Of a stretch of 64,000 nt of DNA, positions 12,916 to 25,114 are shown piece by piece. The stretch is from contig OX326961.1 of assembly GCA_946800325.1 (NCBI GenBank), positions 598,655 to 662,654 on the forward strand, given 5' to 3'. The notes beneath the pieces are model-generated. The model was not told the DNA's origin. It was given only the letters and a program-made list of their open reading frames with translations, and did no database searches. The position numbers were made by a program, and so were the translations under genes. Every line of letters begins with the position of its first letter. Position 1 is the stretch's first letter. The stretch is from Luzula sylvatica (Eukaryota; Streptophyta; Magnoliopsida; Poales; Juncaceae).

Positions 12916-13625
12916 GGGAAGGGAGTTCATCCAATGCCCATCGGACAAGATCATGTCCACGCACCTTCACAACCGTTGGATTTTATCACGAGATTTGTTT
13001 GATTTAATCAATTTGACCACCGTTTAAAATTTCCGTTTAAAAATCATGACCTGCTTTGGTAATAGAGATCTAGCAAAAAGATCTTGACCCCATCCAACCT
13101 TCCATTTACTCTCTCTCTCTCACTCTATCTATGCCTCTCCTTTGTGAAGAATTATCCGAAACTATTATTCCTCCGTTAATTTCCTTCCATTCCTTCTTAA
13201 TTCTAAAATCATTCTAGTATAATAGCATTATTACGCTTTGTTCAAATTGTATACTTGCTAGGGATATATATACATGGCAATTTGGGTCAACAGTCCATGT
13301 ACGAAATTATTAGAGTAACAGTTGACGAAAGAGACGATACATATACTCATGATTCTAGGGTAAAATCAATTAAAAATTTATTGGATTAATTACAAATTTC
13401 AAAGATTTAAGCGACAAAAGCTTAGAATAATCACACTTCAATAGAAAAAAATACTCCAAGAATTAACAAATGTGCGAGTGCATGGAGTCCGGAGTGCTTA
13501 GAGATGACATAGCTAAGAGGGAAAAAAAATGCAATATCACTTCTCGCAGTAGTGATTAGAGCAGCTCCATGAAAAGACTTAGGGGCGGAGTAGAAGATAG
13601 ATGCGTGAATGAAAAAAAAGGGTGA

Positions 13626-13664
<39 letters not shown>

Positions 13665-13875
13665 TATTAGATCTATATGTATCTTTGTTCTTTCCATACA
13701 TAATATTTTGAAAATAAAGAAAATCTTACATATATTTGATTAGACGGAAGAGTTAAACTAGAGTTATGTTTATTATTTCAAACCGATCTCGTGATCAAAT
13801 CCAATGACAATCCAACGGTTGCAGAGATGAGCGAATATGATTTTGTCTGATGGGCATTGGATGAACTCCGCTCCC
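12916..13875. mobile_element. Mutator-like (MULE) non-autonomous element with 9-bp target duplication
   Basis: The 960-bp element starts GGGAAGGGAGTTCATCC and ends, on the other strand, GGGAGCGGAGTTCATCC; the inverted similarity continues for about 100 bp. The identical nonamer CTAGCGGAA flanks it at 12907-12915 and 13876-13884. A 9-bp duplication with long inverted ends is typical of Mutator-like elements. The interior carries a (GA)n microsatellite at about 13629-13660 and no transposase. Confidence 0.85.
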
Positions 13876-13884
13876 CTAGCGGAA

Positions 13885-14883
13885 AGGAAACATTCATCAA
13901 CTCAATCAAAAAATCCCTAAAATTAAATAACCCTTTCTTGTTTCAAAATTGAACCTGATAACTTCAAAATTTTAACAAGTTCAACCTGATTTCAGAAAAA
14001 GTCGAAAACCGATAACTAAAAAATCCTAAAATTGAACCTTATTTTAAGAACAAAGGGTAAAAAATCATAACCTTATTTCAAGAACAAAGGAAGACGAGAT
14101 AGAATATTTTTCAATTCTTATACAAATTAAGAGGGTAGTTTGAGTATTTTTCACTCATATATTTTAATTAATAATCAATTCAATGTTCGAATAGAAAATT
14201 AATTTCATTGACAAAATAAAAAAAAACATCTAATTAATTATAAATATCCAAAATATCATATTTTAAAAATTTTACCATAAAATCACTCGTAATATTATGC
14301 TTTAAATTATTTTATTTAACAACTTACAATTTTTTTATTCAGTTCGTTTGCATTTTCTCACAATTTAATTCTCAAATATTCTAGTTATACTGAAATTTAA
14401 ACAGTCGGATTAATACTACTATCTTAATCTGACGGAAGAGATCAATGGTCTCGTCGCAACCTGTAGCGACACGAACCCCAGAACATTTGAATTTTGAATT
14501 ATATATTCCATATCCCATTTTTATTATCCGTACCTACTCGACCGTTTAACAAATATATGGAAAATGAATACACCCGGTTTATTTCGTCCTCCCCAATATA
14601 CATGCATCTCACATGTATATATCGTGCACTATTCACATTTTTAAAATGCTCCAGGTGTATACAGTATAATATTCTGTCTGCTTGCTTTTCTCGCTCCGTC
14701 CCAATAAATTATTAAATAAACCTGGTCTATTTTTACATCATAGACAATGTTTCACAAAATTAAGGACCCATTGTTTAAAACTATGCTCCATCGATAGACC
14801 GAGTTTTTCTGTCACGATAAGAAGAGCTCTTAAAAGAGAAAGTATTATTTCTTCTTATGAGCAACAAATAAGAGAGAGCAACA
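13885..14883. other. Intergenic, upstream of the CDCA7-like gene
   Basis: AT-rich DNA without a recognisable gene. The last few hundred bases presumably contain the promoter and 5' leader of the gene starting at 14884, but no core element stands out. Confidence 0.5.
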
Positions 14884-16781
14884 ATGGCGAAAGAAATGGA
14901 GACAGAAACAAAAGCAACGGAGAAAGCAGGAACTGCCGTAAACCCTAACACGCCACAAAAGGAAACGGAATCGGCTCGCAAGAGAGGAAGACCATCGTCA
15001 GTGATGAAATCTCAAGGACCAATAGAGGCGGCTACCGTTGATTACGAGAGGTATAGAGAAGAAAGGATCAAGGAAAACAGAGAGAGGATGCAAAAGCTTC
15101 TCGATCTATCACACAGTATGAGAACTGTTTTTTCTGCCCCTGATTCAAACCCTAACCCGAAAAGAAAGGCTTTTTTGGCGGATTCAGAGCGTAAGGGATC
15201 CCAAAAGAGGGTTATTCTTGAACCTCCAGTGCCTACTAGACGATCCTCAAGGTAAAGTTGTTGATTTTCTTTTGGGGAAAGAATTTCTGTATTTTTTATT
15301 TTATTTTAGTGTACTTATGCAAATATGACCCTTCGAAAAAAGTTTCCGGCAAAGATAATGTAAAATTTTGTACATGGGATATATTAGGTTGCAGAATGCT
15401 GCACCAGTGAGCTACACAGAAATCCGCACAAAGAAAGGCCGTGATTTTTCAGAGGATGGTGATACGGCCTTGATAGAGGAAGGAAGAAAAGAAGAGATTT
15501 ACACTGAAGAGCACGAAAAATTGCTCGGTTAGATTCCTTTCACAATTTCTAAACTAAATAATAAATATTATATCCTTTAATAATGTAATATTATCATCTA
15601 TTTTCCTGCGTGAATTAATTGCACAACTGAGATTCATTGTTGCCAAATTGGATTAAATTTGGGGTTTAAATTTAACTGAGGCCAAAGTGGACATAATTAA
15701 ATGATTAGCCCCGATTAATTTTCAGTCATTTAAGAAAAAGTGCTCGTTTCACTTTTAATTGAACATGTAAATACAGAACGAGCAATTAAGAAAGTAATTA
15801 AATGGAAATTGAATAGTGAGATGCATTAACACTATCAAGTAATTATGCATAATGGTCCTTTCTTTATTTTAGGTTCGTGCGAGAGTCCTTGGACCCTGTT
15901 TGTGGACGGATATGGAAAAGATGGGAAGCGTATATATGATCAAGCCAGAGGGAAAACTTGTCATCAATGCAGGTATAGTATTTAACTATTTATAATACTT
16001 TTACTTGCATATTTCTATATTTCGAAAACATAATTAGTAATTAATTTCTTTTTTCTATTTATTTGTTTCGTTGCAGGCAAAAGACGATGGGTCATCGTAC
16101 CAGTTGTTGCAAATGCCAGCTCGTACAAGGCCAATTCTGCGGAGATTGTCTTTACATGAGGTACGCCTTAATATATATATGGGAAATAAATTATTAGTTT
16201 GGGGTTTAATATTTTGTTGGTTGCTAATTTAGGTATGGTGAGAACGTTCTAGAAGCGCAAAAGAATCCGAACTGGATGTGTCCAGCTTGTAGGGGCATTT
16301 GCAACTGCAGCCTGTGCAGGGTAAAGAAAGGATGGAATCCTACTGGTGTGCTCTACAAAAGGGTAATTAATTATTACATTTACATTTTTTTTTTTTACAT
16401 TCTTGTTTACTATTTTAATTTATTTTCATTTCGAAACCATATATTTCTCTAAATTATCCTTTCCAATTTCAGATTGTGAATCTCGGGTATAAATCGGTTG
16501 CGCATTATCTGATTCAGACCCACAGAACGCCAGCTCATTCAAACGAGCCGCTTCCATCTGAAACAGAAGGCAACACATTGGGCCACACAGAACCTGGCAC
16601 AGAAAACCTGGTTAAATCTGAGCTTAAAGGAACTAAGGAGAGGGGAAGCATTGTAGAAGTTAGTTCTGATGAAAGTACTACTGGTGTTCCTGAGAAAGGA
16701 GATAGCAAAGGGACGCCTCCAGTTGATAGTTTTTCACCAGGTCCGGTTTCGAGTAGGCTCAGGCGTCGTCAGAAAGCCTGA
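14884..16781 (+). CDS. CDCA7-like zinc-finger protein (zf-4CXXC_R1 domain)
   Basis: Six exons: 14884-15251, 15388-15527, 15873-15972, 16077-16160, 16233-16362 and 16473-16781, giving about 376 residues. The N-terminal part is charged, with an AT-hook-like KRGRP at about 33-37. Residues about 196-291 form the four-CXXC zinc-finger domain of CDCA7/R1 proteins: [12 protein letters not shown], then C-x2-C pairs, [33 protein letters not shown] and the [16 protein letters not shown] tail. In animals CDCA7 recruits the remodeller HELLS to hemimethylated DNA, and plant homologues are linked to DDM1; nuclear chromatin work is therefore the expected role. The arginine and glycine positions altered in human ICF syndrome appear conserved. 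The C-terminal 80 residues are low-complexity and end RLRRRQKA. Every splice border keeps frame. Confidence 0.92.
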
Positions 16782-17139
16782 ATGGTTTCGAGAAAGCCTG
16801 AAATTTATCTCATAGGTTTTTTTTGTGGTCTTTTTTTTTTTTTATTATTTTGGGACTGACTAGGAAGTATGTTGGGAAAGAAGAACTATTTATCAACAAG
16901 TTTGTAAGAAATCTATATATGATTTCGGTTATTTTGTTGCAAAGTATCGAAATTATAATCGATGAATTTGGAGTTTCCGAGCTTGAGTAATTTGTAATTT
17001 GTAATTTATTTAAAACTCAGGGGTTAAGTGGTAACACCATCTAACATTTAGACAAAATCATATCCAACCTTTATTTTTCAACTATCTTTGAATATCTTGA
17101 AGAAATCATATCACTTAAATATACCATTCTATAATTAAT
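16782..17139. other. 3' region of CDCA7-like gene
   Basis: Contains a second copy of the phrase around the stop codon (AGAAAGCCTGAA), a T-rich tract and AT-rich sequence. Nothing else is recognisable; polyadenylation probably occurs here. Confidence 0.4.
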
Positions 17140-18013
17140 GGGAAATTTTCAAAAACCCCCCTATCTTTTTTGGATATTCTAAAAAATCTCCTATCTTTTT
17201 GGAAACTCCAAAAAAAACCCTCTACCAAATTTTTATTTTCAAATACCCCCCTATGGGGTTAAAATTAACTATGGATGGCGTTAAATATTTGTTTATGACC
17301 AAAATACCCTTCATTTTACATATTTAGTAATTAAAATAATGTTTTTGTTATTTGTATTAATTTTAAAAAAGTCCTAATTTTTTTTTATTATAATAATTTT
17401 TAAAAAATAATTGTCATATGTTATATTTATATAATTTTAATATTTCATACATTACATATATTTGACTTTCATAACTTTTTATTAAAAAAATAACATAAAA
17501 TAATAATAATATGAACAACAATATTAAAAGAACACCTTGCAAATATTTAAAAATTAAAATATCATGAATCTATTAAAAGCATACATAAAAGAAGAACGAA
17601 AATAAAATTAAAATAGATGTTTAAAGAAATATTTTTCTTTCAGTATATTTTCAAGGTGTTTATTTTATTATTATCTGATGTTAGTTTTTCATGAATAATA
17701 AATGAAATATTAAAATTATACAAACACAACATTTAATAATTTTATTTTTGTGAAATCATTATATGTTAAAAATTATTTATGATTTTTTTTAAAACTAATA
17801 AAATTAATGAAAAAATAACAAAAATATACATATAAAAATAGAAGGGTATTTTGGTCAAAATTTGTTTTAACACCATTCATGGTTAGTTTTAACCCCCTAT
17901 AGGGGGGTATTTGAAAATAAAAATTTGGTAGAGGGTTTTTTTTGGAGTTTCCAAAAAGATAAGGGATTTTTTAGAATATCCAACAAAGATAGGGGTTTTT
18001 TTGAAAATTTCCC
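17140..18013. mobile_element. Mutator-like non-autonomous element, copy A
   Basis: The 874-bp element begins GGGAAATTTTCAAAAACC and ends, reversed, GGGAAATTTTCAAAAAAACC. Inverted ends extend over roughly 170 bp and include CCCTATCTTTTT and the CCCCCTATAGGGG-type core. Flanks TAATTAAT and TAATTATT match at 7 of 8 positions. No coding capacity. Relatives occur at 25400-26242, in an intron at about 20870-21143, and more distantly at 7185-7822. Confidence 0.75.
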
Positions 18014-18489
18014 TAATTATTAATATAATCAACAATAGTTTCAAAAAACCACAACAAAACGTGAATTTTTCTTTGATCATGAATGTTCTTTTTTTTTAAT
18101 AAAACCGCAACAAATTTGTTTCTCCGAGTAGGCATCAATTGTCTATTTGGAGTTACGAGTGTTAAAACAAATAATAAAACTAGCAGATAAAATATTAAAA
18201 AATATGTACGTAGACAAAATGTTGAAATATAAAATGATATTTTGGTCTAAATTTTTTTAACATCATTCAGTGTTAAGTTTATGACTTAAGAGATGGTATT
18301 TTGAGGTTTTCCTTGGACACACATGAAATTGCCCCGAGGGTGCAAATTGCAAAGTTGGAATTATTTTTTCCGAATAATTATGGCTGCGTTGCGTTTCCAT
18401 TCCCTCCAGAACATAAGAAATAACGAAAAAAGAGAAATAAGATGAATACAGTAGTACTATTGTAGAGTAGAGTGTGCGAGCTTGAGAAA
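18014..18489. other. Upstream region of the FVE-like gene
   Basis: AT-rich DNA, part of it similar to the adjacent transposon family. An in-frame TAG lies 24 bases before the ATG at 18490, which fixes that start. Confidence 0.5.
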
Positions 18490-21400
18490 ATGGAGGCGAA
18501 AAGGGAGAAATCATATGTAGACGATCGGTACACGCAATGGAAGTTTCTCATACCGGTTCTCTACGACTGGTTCGCCAATCACAACCTCGCCTGGCCTTCT
18601 CTCTCATGCCGGTACTACTTTCAACATTCTACACTACGCCATTTCTTTCTGTTTCCTTATCCCATTGATCATTCTATATGATCCTACATCTACGATTTTT
18701 GTTTACGATTTTGGGAATCTTTACATAATTAAGCTCCTTATTTCACTTCTCAATCTCTGATGTAACGATTTCTTCATAGATGCTTCTATTTCTCAGTTTG
18801 ATGCTATTTCGGCTTAATTGCATTTACTACCTCTTCAGCCTAAGAACTATTTAGTGGTTTTCAAAAGTTTTATTGCTAATTAGGGCTTTTAGGATGTTAG
18901 AAGTTTAGTATCTTGATGTTACCTCCTGGATTTGTTGATCACGATTCACAATCCTCGTTTTGCATCTTTATATTTCAAATTCCTGTAAAATTTATTTTAC
19001 TCAGATTTGTAGATATAAATTTGGGCAACTCAAACTCAAAATGCCTTATATGATTCATGTCATTTTTCACTCACAACCTTGATTTTTTGTATTAATTCAC
19101 ATAATTATTTGATAATAGATGGGGTAATCAATTTGAGGAAGCAACATATAAAAACCTTCAGCGCCTTTACCTCTCCGAACAGGCAAGAATAATCAAATCA
19201 AACCCTTAAATTTTCACTATTCAAATAATATATATTTCAAACTTGATATTAATTTGTTATTTTCAGACTGATGGATCATGGCCAAACATTCTAGTCATAG
19301 CAAATTGTGAGGTCGTTAAACCTAGAGTCGCAGCTGCTCAGCACATTTCTGAAGTAAATTTACATAACAAAAAAAGAATCATTCAATTTTTATTTTTTTT
19401 ATTTTCTAATTTCTGAGCATGTTTTTTAAAATTATTTATGTAGTTCAACGAAGAAACAAGATCTCCTTTTATAAAAAAGTATAAAAAGATCATTCATCCT
19501 GGCGAGGTGAACAGAATTAGGGAGCTTCCTCAAAATAATAATATCGTCGCCACACATACTGATAGTCCTCATGTAATTCTATTATAATATCTTTTTTCAT
19601 TTAGTAAATATTGGATTATTATTATTATTAATGTAGTAATTATTAATTTAATTAATTTATTATTGTATATTGAGGTACTGATTTGGAATGTGGAGACACA
19701 ACCAAATCGCTATACTGTCCTCGGAGCTGCTACGTCCATTCCTGATCTGGTTTATATCAATTTTTAGTTTACCTAGTAATTTGAGTCTAATTACCATTTA
19801 TAAAAAATAATGAATTATTGTAACTATTTTTGTGCAGATATTAACAGGGCATAAAGAAAATGCAGAGTTTGCGCTTGCAATGTGTCCAACTCAACCGTTT
19901 GTTCTATCTGGAGGTAGTAATAGTATAACACTTTCCTAACTTAATATCTAAATTTTAAAAGTTTTAATTGGGTATAAATGTAAGATTACAGGGAGGGACA
20001 ATATGGTGGTGTTATGGAGCATACAAGACCATACATCCAGTTTAGGACTGACTGAATCTTCAATTTCCAAAACTTCAGGGTGTGAATTGGAAAAATGCCC
20101 CAAAGTTGAGCCGCGTGGCGTGTATATAGGCCATGATAATACTGTCGAAGACGTCCAATTTTGCCCCTCTACGTACCTTTCTATTAAATTAATTAATATT
20201 AATACATTTATTAATTATTACTAGTTATTATTGTTGTTATTATTATGTAGTTTTCAAGAATTCTGTAGTGTAGGAGATGATTCATGTCTCATTCTGTGGG
20301 ATGCTCGCTCTGGAAACGATCCTGTTATTAAGGTTATTTTAAGGATTTCAATTTAAAATACATTTTTTTATTTTATTTAAGATTTTATCATAAATTGATT
20401 TTGTACAATTTGTTTTTTTTTTTTCAGGTTGAGAAAGCACACGATGCGGATCTTCATTGCGTAGACTGGAATCCTCACGACATTAACTTGATTATCACTG
20501 GGTATGCATTTATTCATTAAATCCTTTAATAATTATTATTTATTAAATATTGATTTGCCTTTTAGATCTGCTGATAGTACCGTGAAATTGTTTGATCGGC
20601 GTAAACTTATCTCTAATGGTGTTTGTGAACCGGTTCATGAATTCGAAGCTCATGATTCTGCAGTTCTCTGTGTTCAGGCAAGTTAAAAATTATTTATATA
20701 TTATTATCTGAGGATTTATTTATTATTATATATATTTTTTTGGTTTTGGAATAATATATCTATGTTTTGATTGGGTACAGTGGTGTCCAGACAAATCGTC
20801 TGTCTTTGGCAGTTCTGCTGAAGATGGGTTCTTAAATATTTGGGATCATGAAAAGGTGTAAATTTTTGCTCATCAAATTTTATAATCACATTACTTATTA
20901 TAAAAAAATTAAGATTTTTTAAAATTAATAAAAAATAACAAAAATATTTTTTTAATTACTATCTATGTAAATAAAAAGGTATTTTGGTCAATTTTATTTT
21001 TTTAACAATATTCATGGTTAGTTTTAACTCCCTCTGTGAAAATAAAAATTTGGTAAAGAAGATTTTTTGGAGTTTCCAAAAAGAGCGGGTTTTTTTAGAA
21101 TATGAAAAAAAAATAGAGTTTTTTTTGTAAATTTTCCTATTATTAATTATAGATTGGGGAGAAAAAAGGAGGAGGAAGAAAAATCGCGGCTCCAGGTTTA
21201 TTCTTCCAACACGCTGGTCATAGGTAACTAAAACATAAACAAACTCTCTTTTAACTTGGCTGCAATTCTGATTGTAGTGGAAATAATTGTAGAGATAAGG
21301 TGGTGGATTTCCACTGGAATTATTCGGATCCATGGACCATCGTCAGCGTCTCCGACGATGCTAACAATACTGGTGGTGGCGGTACCTTACAGGTACTTTT

Positions 21401-21584
21401 TGCAGTTGTTGAATTAATCCTTCATTCCAATTTAAATTTAATCTCAAATTTTAAAATTGTGCAATTAATACAGGTATGGCGAATGAGTGATTTAATATAC
21501 AGGGACGAAGAGGAGGTTTTGGCTGAGCTTGAGGAATATAAACAACATTCGTCAACCTGTACTTCACCTGCCAGTTCTCAATGA
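18490..21584 (+). CDS. FVE/MSI4-type WD40 histone-binding protein
   Basis: Fourteen exons: 18490-18611, 19119-19182, 19267-19353, 19444-19572, 19675-19749, 19838-19913, 19992-20172, 20251-20332, 20428-20501, 20566-20677, 20781-20855, 21153-21223, 21293-21392 and 21474-21584; 452 residues. It follows Arabidopsis FVE/MSI4 closely: NHNLAWPSLSCRWG, HPGEVNRIRELPQN, HTDSP, EFALAMCP, EFCSVGDDSCLILWDAR, KAHDADLHCVDWNPHD, FFQHAGHRDKVVDFHWN and the acidic C-terminus. FVE and MSI5 are RbAp46/48-type WD40 proteins acting in histone-deacetylase and Polycomb-related complexes to repress the flowering gene FLC and silence repeats. Odd points: the Lys-rich N-terminal extension of FVE is missing (an in-frame stop precedes the ATG), introns 2 and 10 begin with GC, intron 4 ends in GAG, and intron 11 holds a transposon remnant. 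It may be an MSI5-like paralogue. Confidence 0.92.
20870..21143. mobile_element. Mutator-like element remnant inside intron 11 of the FVE-like gene
   Basis: This stretch matches the right-hand part of the 17140-18013 element: AAAATTAATAAAAAATAAC, GGTATTTTGGTCAA, TTCATGGTTAGTTTTAAC, AAAATTTGGTAAAG, then a TTTCCAAAAAGA block ending GTAAATTTTCC. Only this end is present. It stops about 10 bases before the exon 12 acceptor. Confidence 0.65.
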
Positions 21585-22395
21585 ACAAATTTCTGTAATC
21601 AAAATATTAAATCAACCAACTTATTTTAGTTCATAAGAAATAGAAAAGAAAGAAATTGATATTTTTATAGTTCAGAAAATAGATGGTTTTAGATAGTTTA
21701 GAATGTCTTGTCAACATTCACCTAGATCAGTATAATCTATCTACATTGGATTATTAAAACAGTTGAATATTACTTACTAAGTTATTAGTCATGTGATATA
21801 GCGTGTGATTATAAAATTCAAAGGCCATGTCAGCATATATTTCGGTGATAGGTACCAAGATTATATTTGTTAATGTATTTCCGACTGGAAAGTTAATTTA
21901 GATGATTGAATATGACTCATAGTCATGTGGAGACAACTCACGAGTCTCTTTAATTAAACACATAGTTTAATTTAAGCAACCTTTCTATTCTCCATTTTAA
22001 AGCATTTAATTGTACAAATATATTTGGCCAATTATTTTCTTTTATTCAAGTAAACAGTATATATCCCAATTCCCATGTCATCTCCACCGCCCATGGTAGG
22101 CAAGATTCCCTACACCCATTTACTTGAGCAGCAATTCATTTGGTTCCATTTCATTGCTTCTATTCATATTTCATTTTATTTCATTTGGAGGAAGCTTCAG
22201 AAGAACCGCTTGTTTTATAGTCTTGGAAATAACCAAGCAAGAAGCAGTACAACTACAAGTCTACAATTGTACCAATCTCTCTTCTCCAAATAATCACTTC
22301 TCTATCCAGAATCGAGATCTTCAAGCACTTTCTCTTTTGTCTCTACTTCCTCCCTCTTTCTCTCTCTAAACGAAAGAGAAGACGAGAAGAAAAAT
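21585..22395. other. Intergenic spacer and 5' leader of the DUF761 gene
   Basis: I see no additional gene. A TATA-like AGTATATATCCC lies near 22047, about 350 bases upstream of the ATG at 22396; a CT-rich leader (TCTTTCTCTCTCTAAACG) directly precedes the start region. Confidence 0.45.
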
Positions 22396-23175
22396 ATGGC
22401 GATGATGGAGATATGGCAGGCGACGAGTTCTTTCCTTACTCCGGCGACTCTGTTCATCCTCCTCAACCTAGTCATCGCCACCATCGTACTTTCTTCCCGT
22501 CACCATCAACGTCACTCTGCTGACAACGCAACAACCTCATTCGCCGCACCTCTGTTCCGAACCACCTCGCCTGTGGTAGAACGCCTCCGCTCACTTACTC
22601 TTAACCGCTTCCGCTCCGGCGAAATCCCTTCTTTTCCTTCCACTACTCAGACTCATAGTTATTCCCCTTCTACTTTATCCAATGAATCAGGACCTGATCC
22701 GACCGTTGGATCAACCAGCAGATCATTAGATGATGCGTTCATAGCCACTGGATCATCCCACGCGACAATATCATATTCGTCTCCTTCTCCTCCTCTGGCG
22801 CGTACATCATCAATTCTAGATCGCCTCAAGTCGATCAGCCTGTACCGGTTCCGCTCAGGCGAAATTCAAACTCAACGAGTCGAGGCAGAGAATAATACAG
22901 AGTATCAGCACGAGAGGAGTGGATCTGAATCATCATCGATACCAGGTCGTGTTGATGTGGAAGTGGCAAAATCTGAAAAGAAAAAGAAGAAGACGAAAAA
23001 GACGTGCAGTATCGGAGGAGAAGAGTCGATAAGGAGGAGGAGAGAGCCGGTGGTGGCGGAAGAGGAGGTGGATGCGAGAGCAGATGATTTCATTAGCAAG
23101 TTCAAGGAGAATTTGAAGATTCAGAGGTTGAATTCCATTATTAACTATAACGACATGCTTAATCGTGGAAGATAG
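22396..23175 (+). CDS. DUF4408/DUF761 membrane-anchored plant protein
   Basis: An intronless frame of 259 residues. A hydrophobic segment at about 13-33 (LTPATLFILLNLVIATIVLS) fits the DUF4408 N-terminal membrane region. The C-terminus carries the DUF761 motif: ADDFISKFKENLKIQRLNSI, followed by YNDML. Two internal copies of a segment (VERLRSLTLNRFRSGEIPS and LDRLKSISLYRFRSGEIQT) suggest duplication inside the protein. A Lys-rich stretch (EKKKKKTKKT) lies between. Proteins of this layout include the PAMP-induced A70 and cotton-fibre expressed proteins, whose biochemical function is unknown. The first ATG is used; a second follows two codons later. No GT-AG intron is needed. Confidence 0.85.
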   Translation: MAMMEIWQATSSFLTPATLFILLNLVIATIVLSSRHHQRHSADNATTSFAAPLFRTTSPVVERLRSLTLNRFRSGEIPSFPSTTQTHSYSPSTLSNESGPDPTVGSTSRSLDDAFIATGSSHATISYSSPSPPLARTSSILDRLKSISLYRFRSGEIQTQRVEAENNTEYQHERSGSESSSIPGRVDVEVAKSEKKKKKTKKTCSIGGEESIRRRREPVVAEEEVDARADDFISKFKENLKIQRLNSIINYNDMLNRGR

Positions 23176-25114
23176 ATTTTCTTTCATCAGGTTAGGCTAA
23201 TTATATATAAACGGTTTGCTTATTTTATTTTGTAACTTGCTCTGTTCACCACAAAATTGCGCATCTTTTTTTTGATGTTTTTTTTTTTTACTACGTACTT
23301 TGTATGTAAAAAAAATGGTTATATGACTATAAGTTTGATTCCAAATAATGAATGTTTTGCAAAATTAAATCAGAACTAGGATAGGATATGAATATTAAAA
23401 TTTGTTTTCATTTTTATATGAAACACAACTTTCTACTGTAACAATAATAAATCAAAATACTAAAATAATAATATATCACAATGTATTAATCTCATCATAT
23501 TTTTATAACACATTTTATTATTTTTTTTATTAAATGGAGAATGGTATTTGTTCTTCATCCATTATTATTTGGTACGTATGAAAATTGAGCCTGTGATTTA
23601 TGGTGTCATTAGCAACTTATTTAATTATAATCATGAATATTTTTCATAATTACTTTATGTTTGCCAGTAAATAACTTGTTTCTTTTACTAGATATTTGAG
23701 ATATAACACGATTTACAAAATAGATAATAATAATAAATAATAGAATATTAACAACCTATAATTCGGAGAAAAGAAATTGGCCGGGCAAACCCCATTGTCC
23801 TCTATGGTCGAGACAACAAAAAATTGTCAACCGCTTGCTAAATGAATGTACTTTCACGAAGAGGCTTTGGATTGCCATTGGTAATAAAGCTCTAGTTCGA
23901 CCACCTAATGCTAAGGAATTTTGACTAGAAATCGGCTTAATTTAAGTGATTTGAAAATTAGGGATGGGAAACCTGGCTTGCACCATTTGCATAATCTTCA
24001 ACCTAATATTGGCTCGTCGCTCCTCACGTGGGTCCCGGACATGGGCCCAGTCCTTTTTTGGACCGGACCGACTCCTCTTACCTTCCATCTCCCAGCATTA
24101 AAAATAGCCAAAATTTTTACAAGTTTGCTGCATCCTATGTTACAGTAAATCAGTTTCTTTTGGTCATTATGTAATTTAAACATAATGGAAGGACTTTTAT
24201 GCAAATTACCTTTGCCAATGTTGAATGGAGGTTGGGATGTCGCCACAATTGGCTAATGTAACGAAAGGGACTGCTGATTTAGTGGATTTGGATAATGAAT
24301 GCCGGTGTTTATGATTCCAACATTGCCAAATTACCTTGCCAATGTTGAACGGAACGACTTTAACCACCCAGACGAAAAACGAAAATGCCTTCGCGCTGTT
24401 AACGTAACAGAATTCAACTCGCACGGAAATCGAAGCATAATTTCTAGGGTTTCGGGAGAGATCTTATGCTCACGAGGCGTCACGTCCATAACTTTTGATC
24501 ATTTTCCATCAATATAAATCTTCAATGTACCATGTACCACGGTACCACTTGAAATACCACTACTCTGAACTCTGACCTCGCAATTATTTGACTCGTTGAA
24601 TAATAATCATTTGCTAAAACTCGAATTTTTGGTCGATTGAAAAGAGATATAGATCGACCCCCTTTCATTGCCACTTCCAATTAAAAACCTACTCGCAAGA
24701 AATGGAGCCTCCGGTAAATCAAATTTCAAAGGTTCTTTTCATTTAATTCCCAAATCCAAAGGTTTGTCTTCGTTATATTCATCCACATTGTACTTGTAAA
24801 GGGTGGGATGGTTATTTTGATGTTTAACCTCCCTATCTGGATATCCATACGATTCGATTTTATTTCCCTCTTTACCCCTTGAATTTCCTTCTATTTCCAA
24901 AAATACCCTGCCAGACATTGCAAGAGCTTGTTTTCCCATAATTTTCCTCTTAAATAATTGGTTCATGTACCAATTGGTACCGCCACTAGGCCGAACAATC
25001 ACGATTAGGGTTTGATAGATAATAATTCCGTGTGATTTACATTTATCAGATGTAAGTTTCAATCTTTGCGAGCGAAAATGTGCTTGGTAAACAGTGGATA
25101 TTCTATAAAATTTA
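23176..25114. other. Intergenic, AT-rich
   Basis: No gene supported. Around 24200 and 24310 the phrase AAATTACCTTTGCCAATGTTG and a near copy occur in direct order. A 143-codon open frame on the minus strand (25170-24739) has no recognisable domain and I do not call it. Confidence 0.5.
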
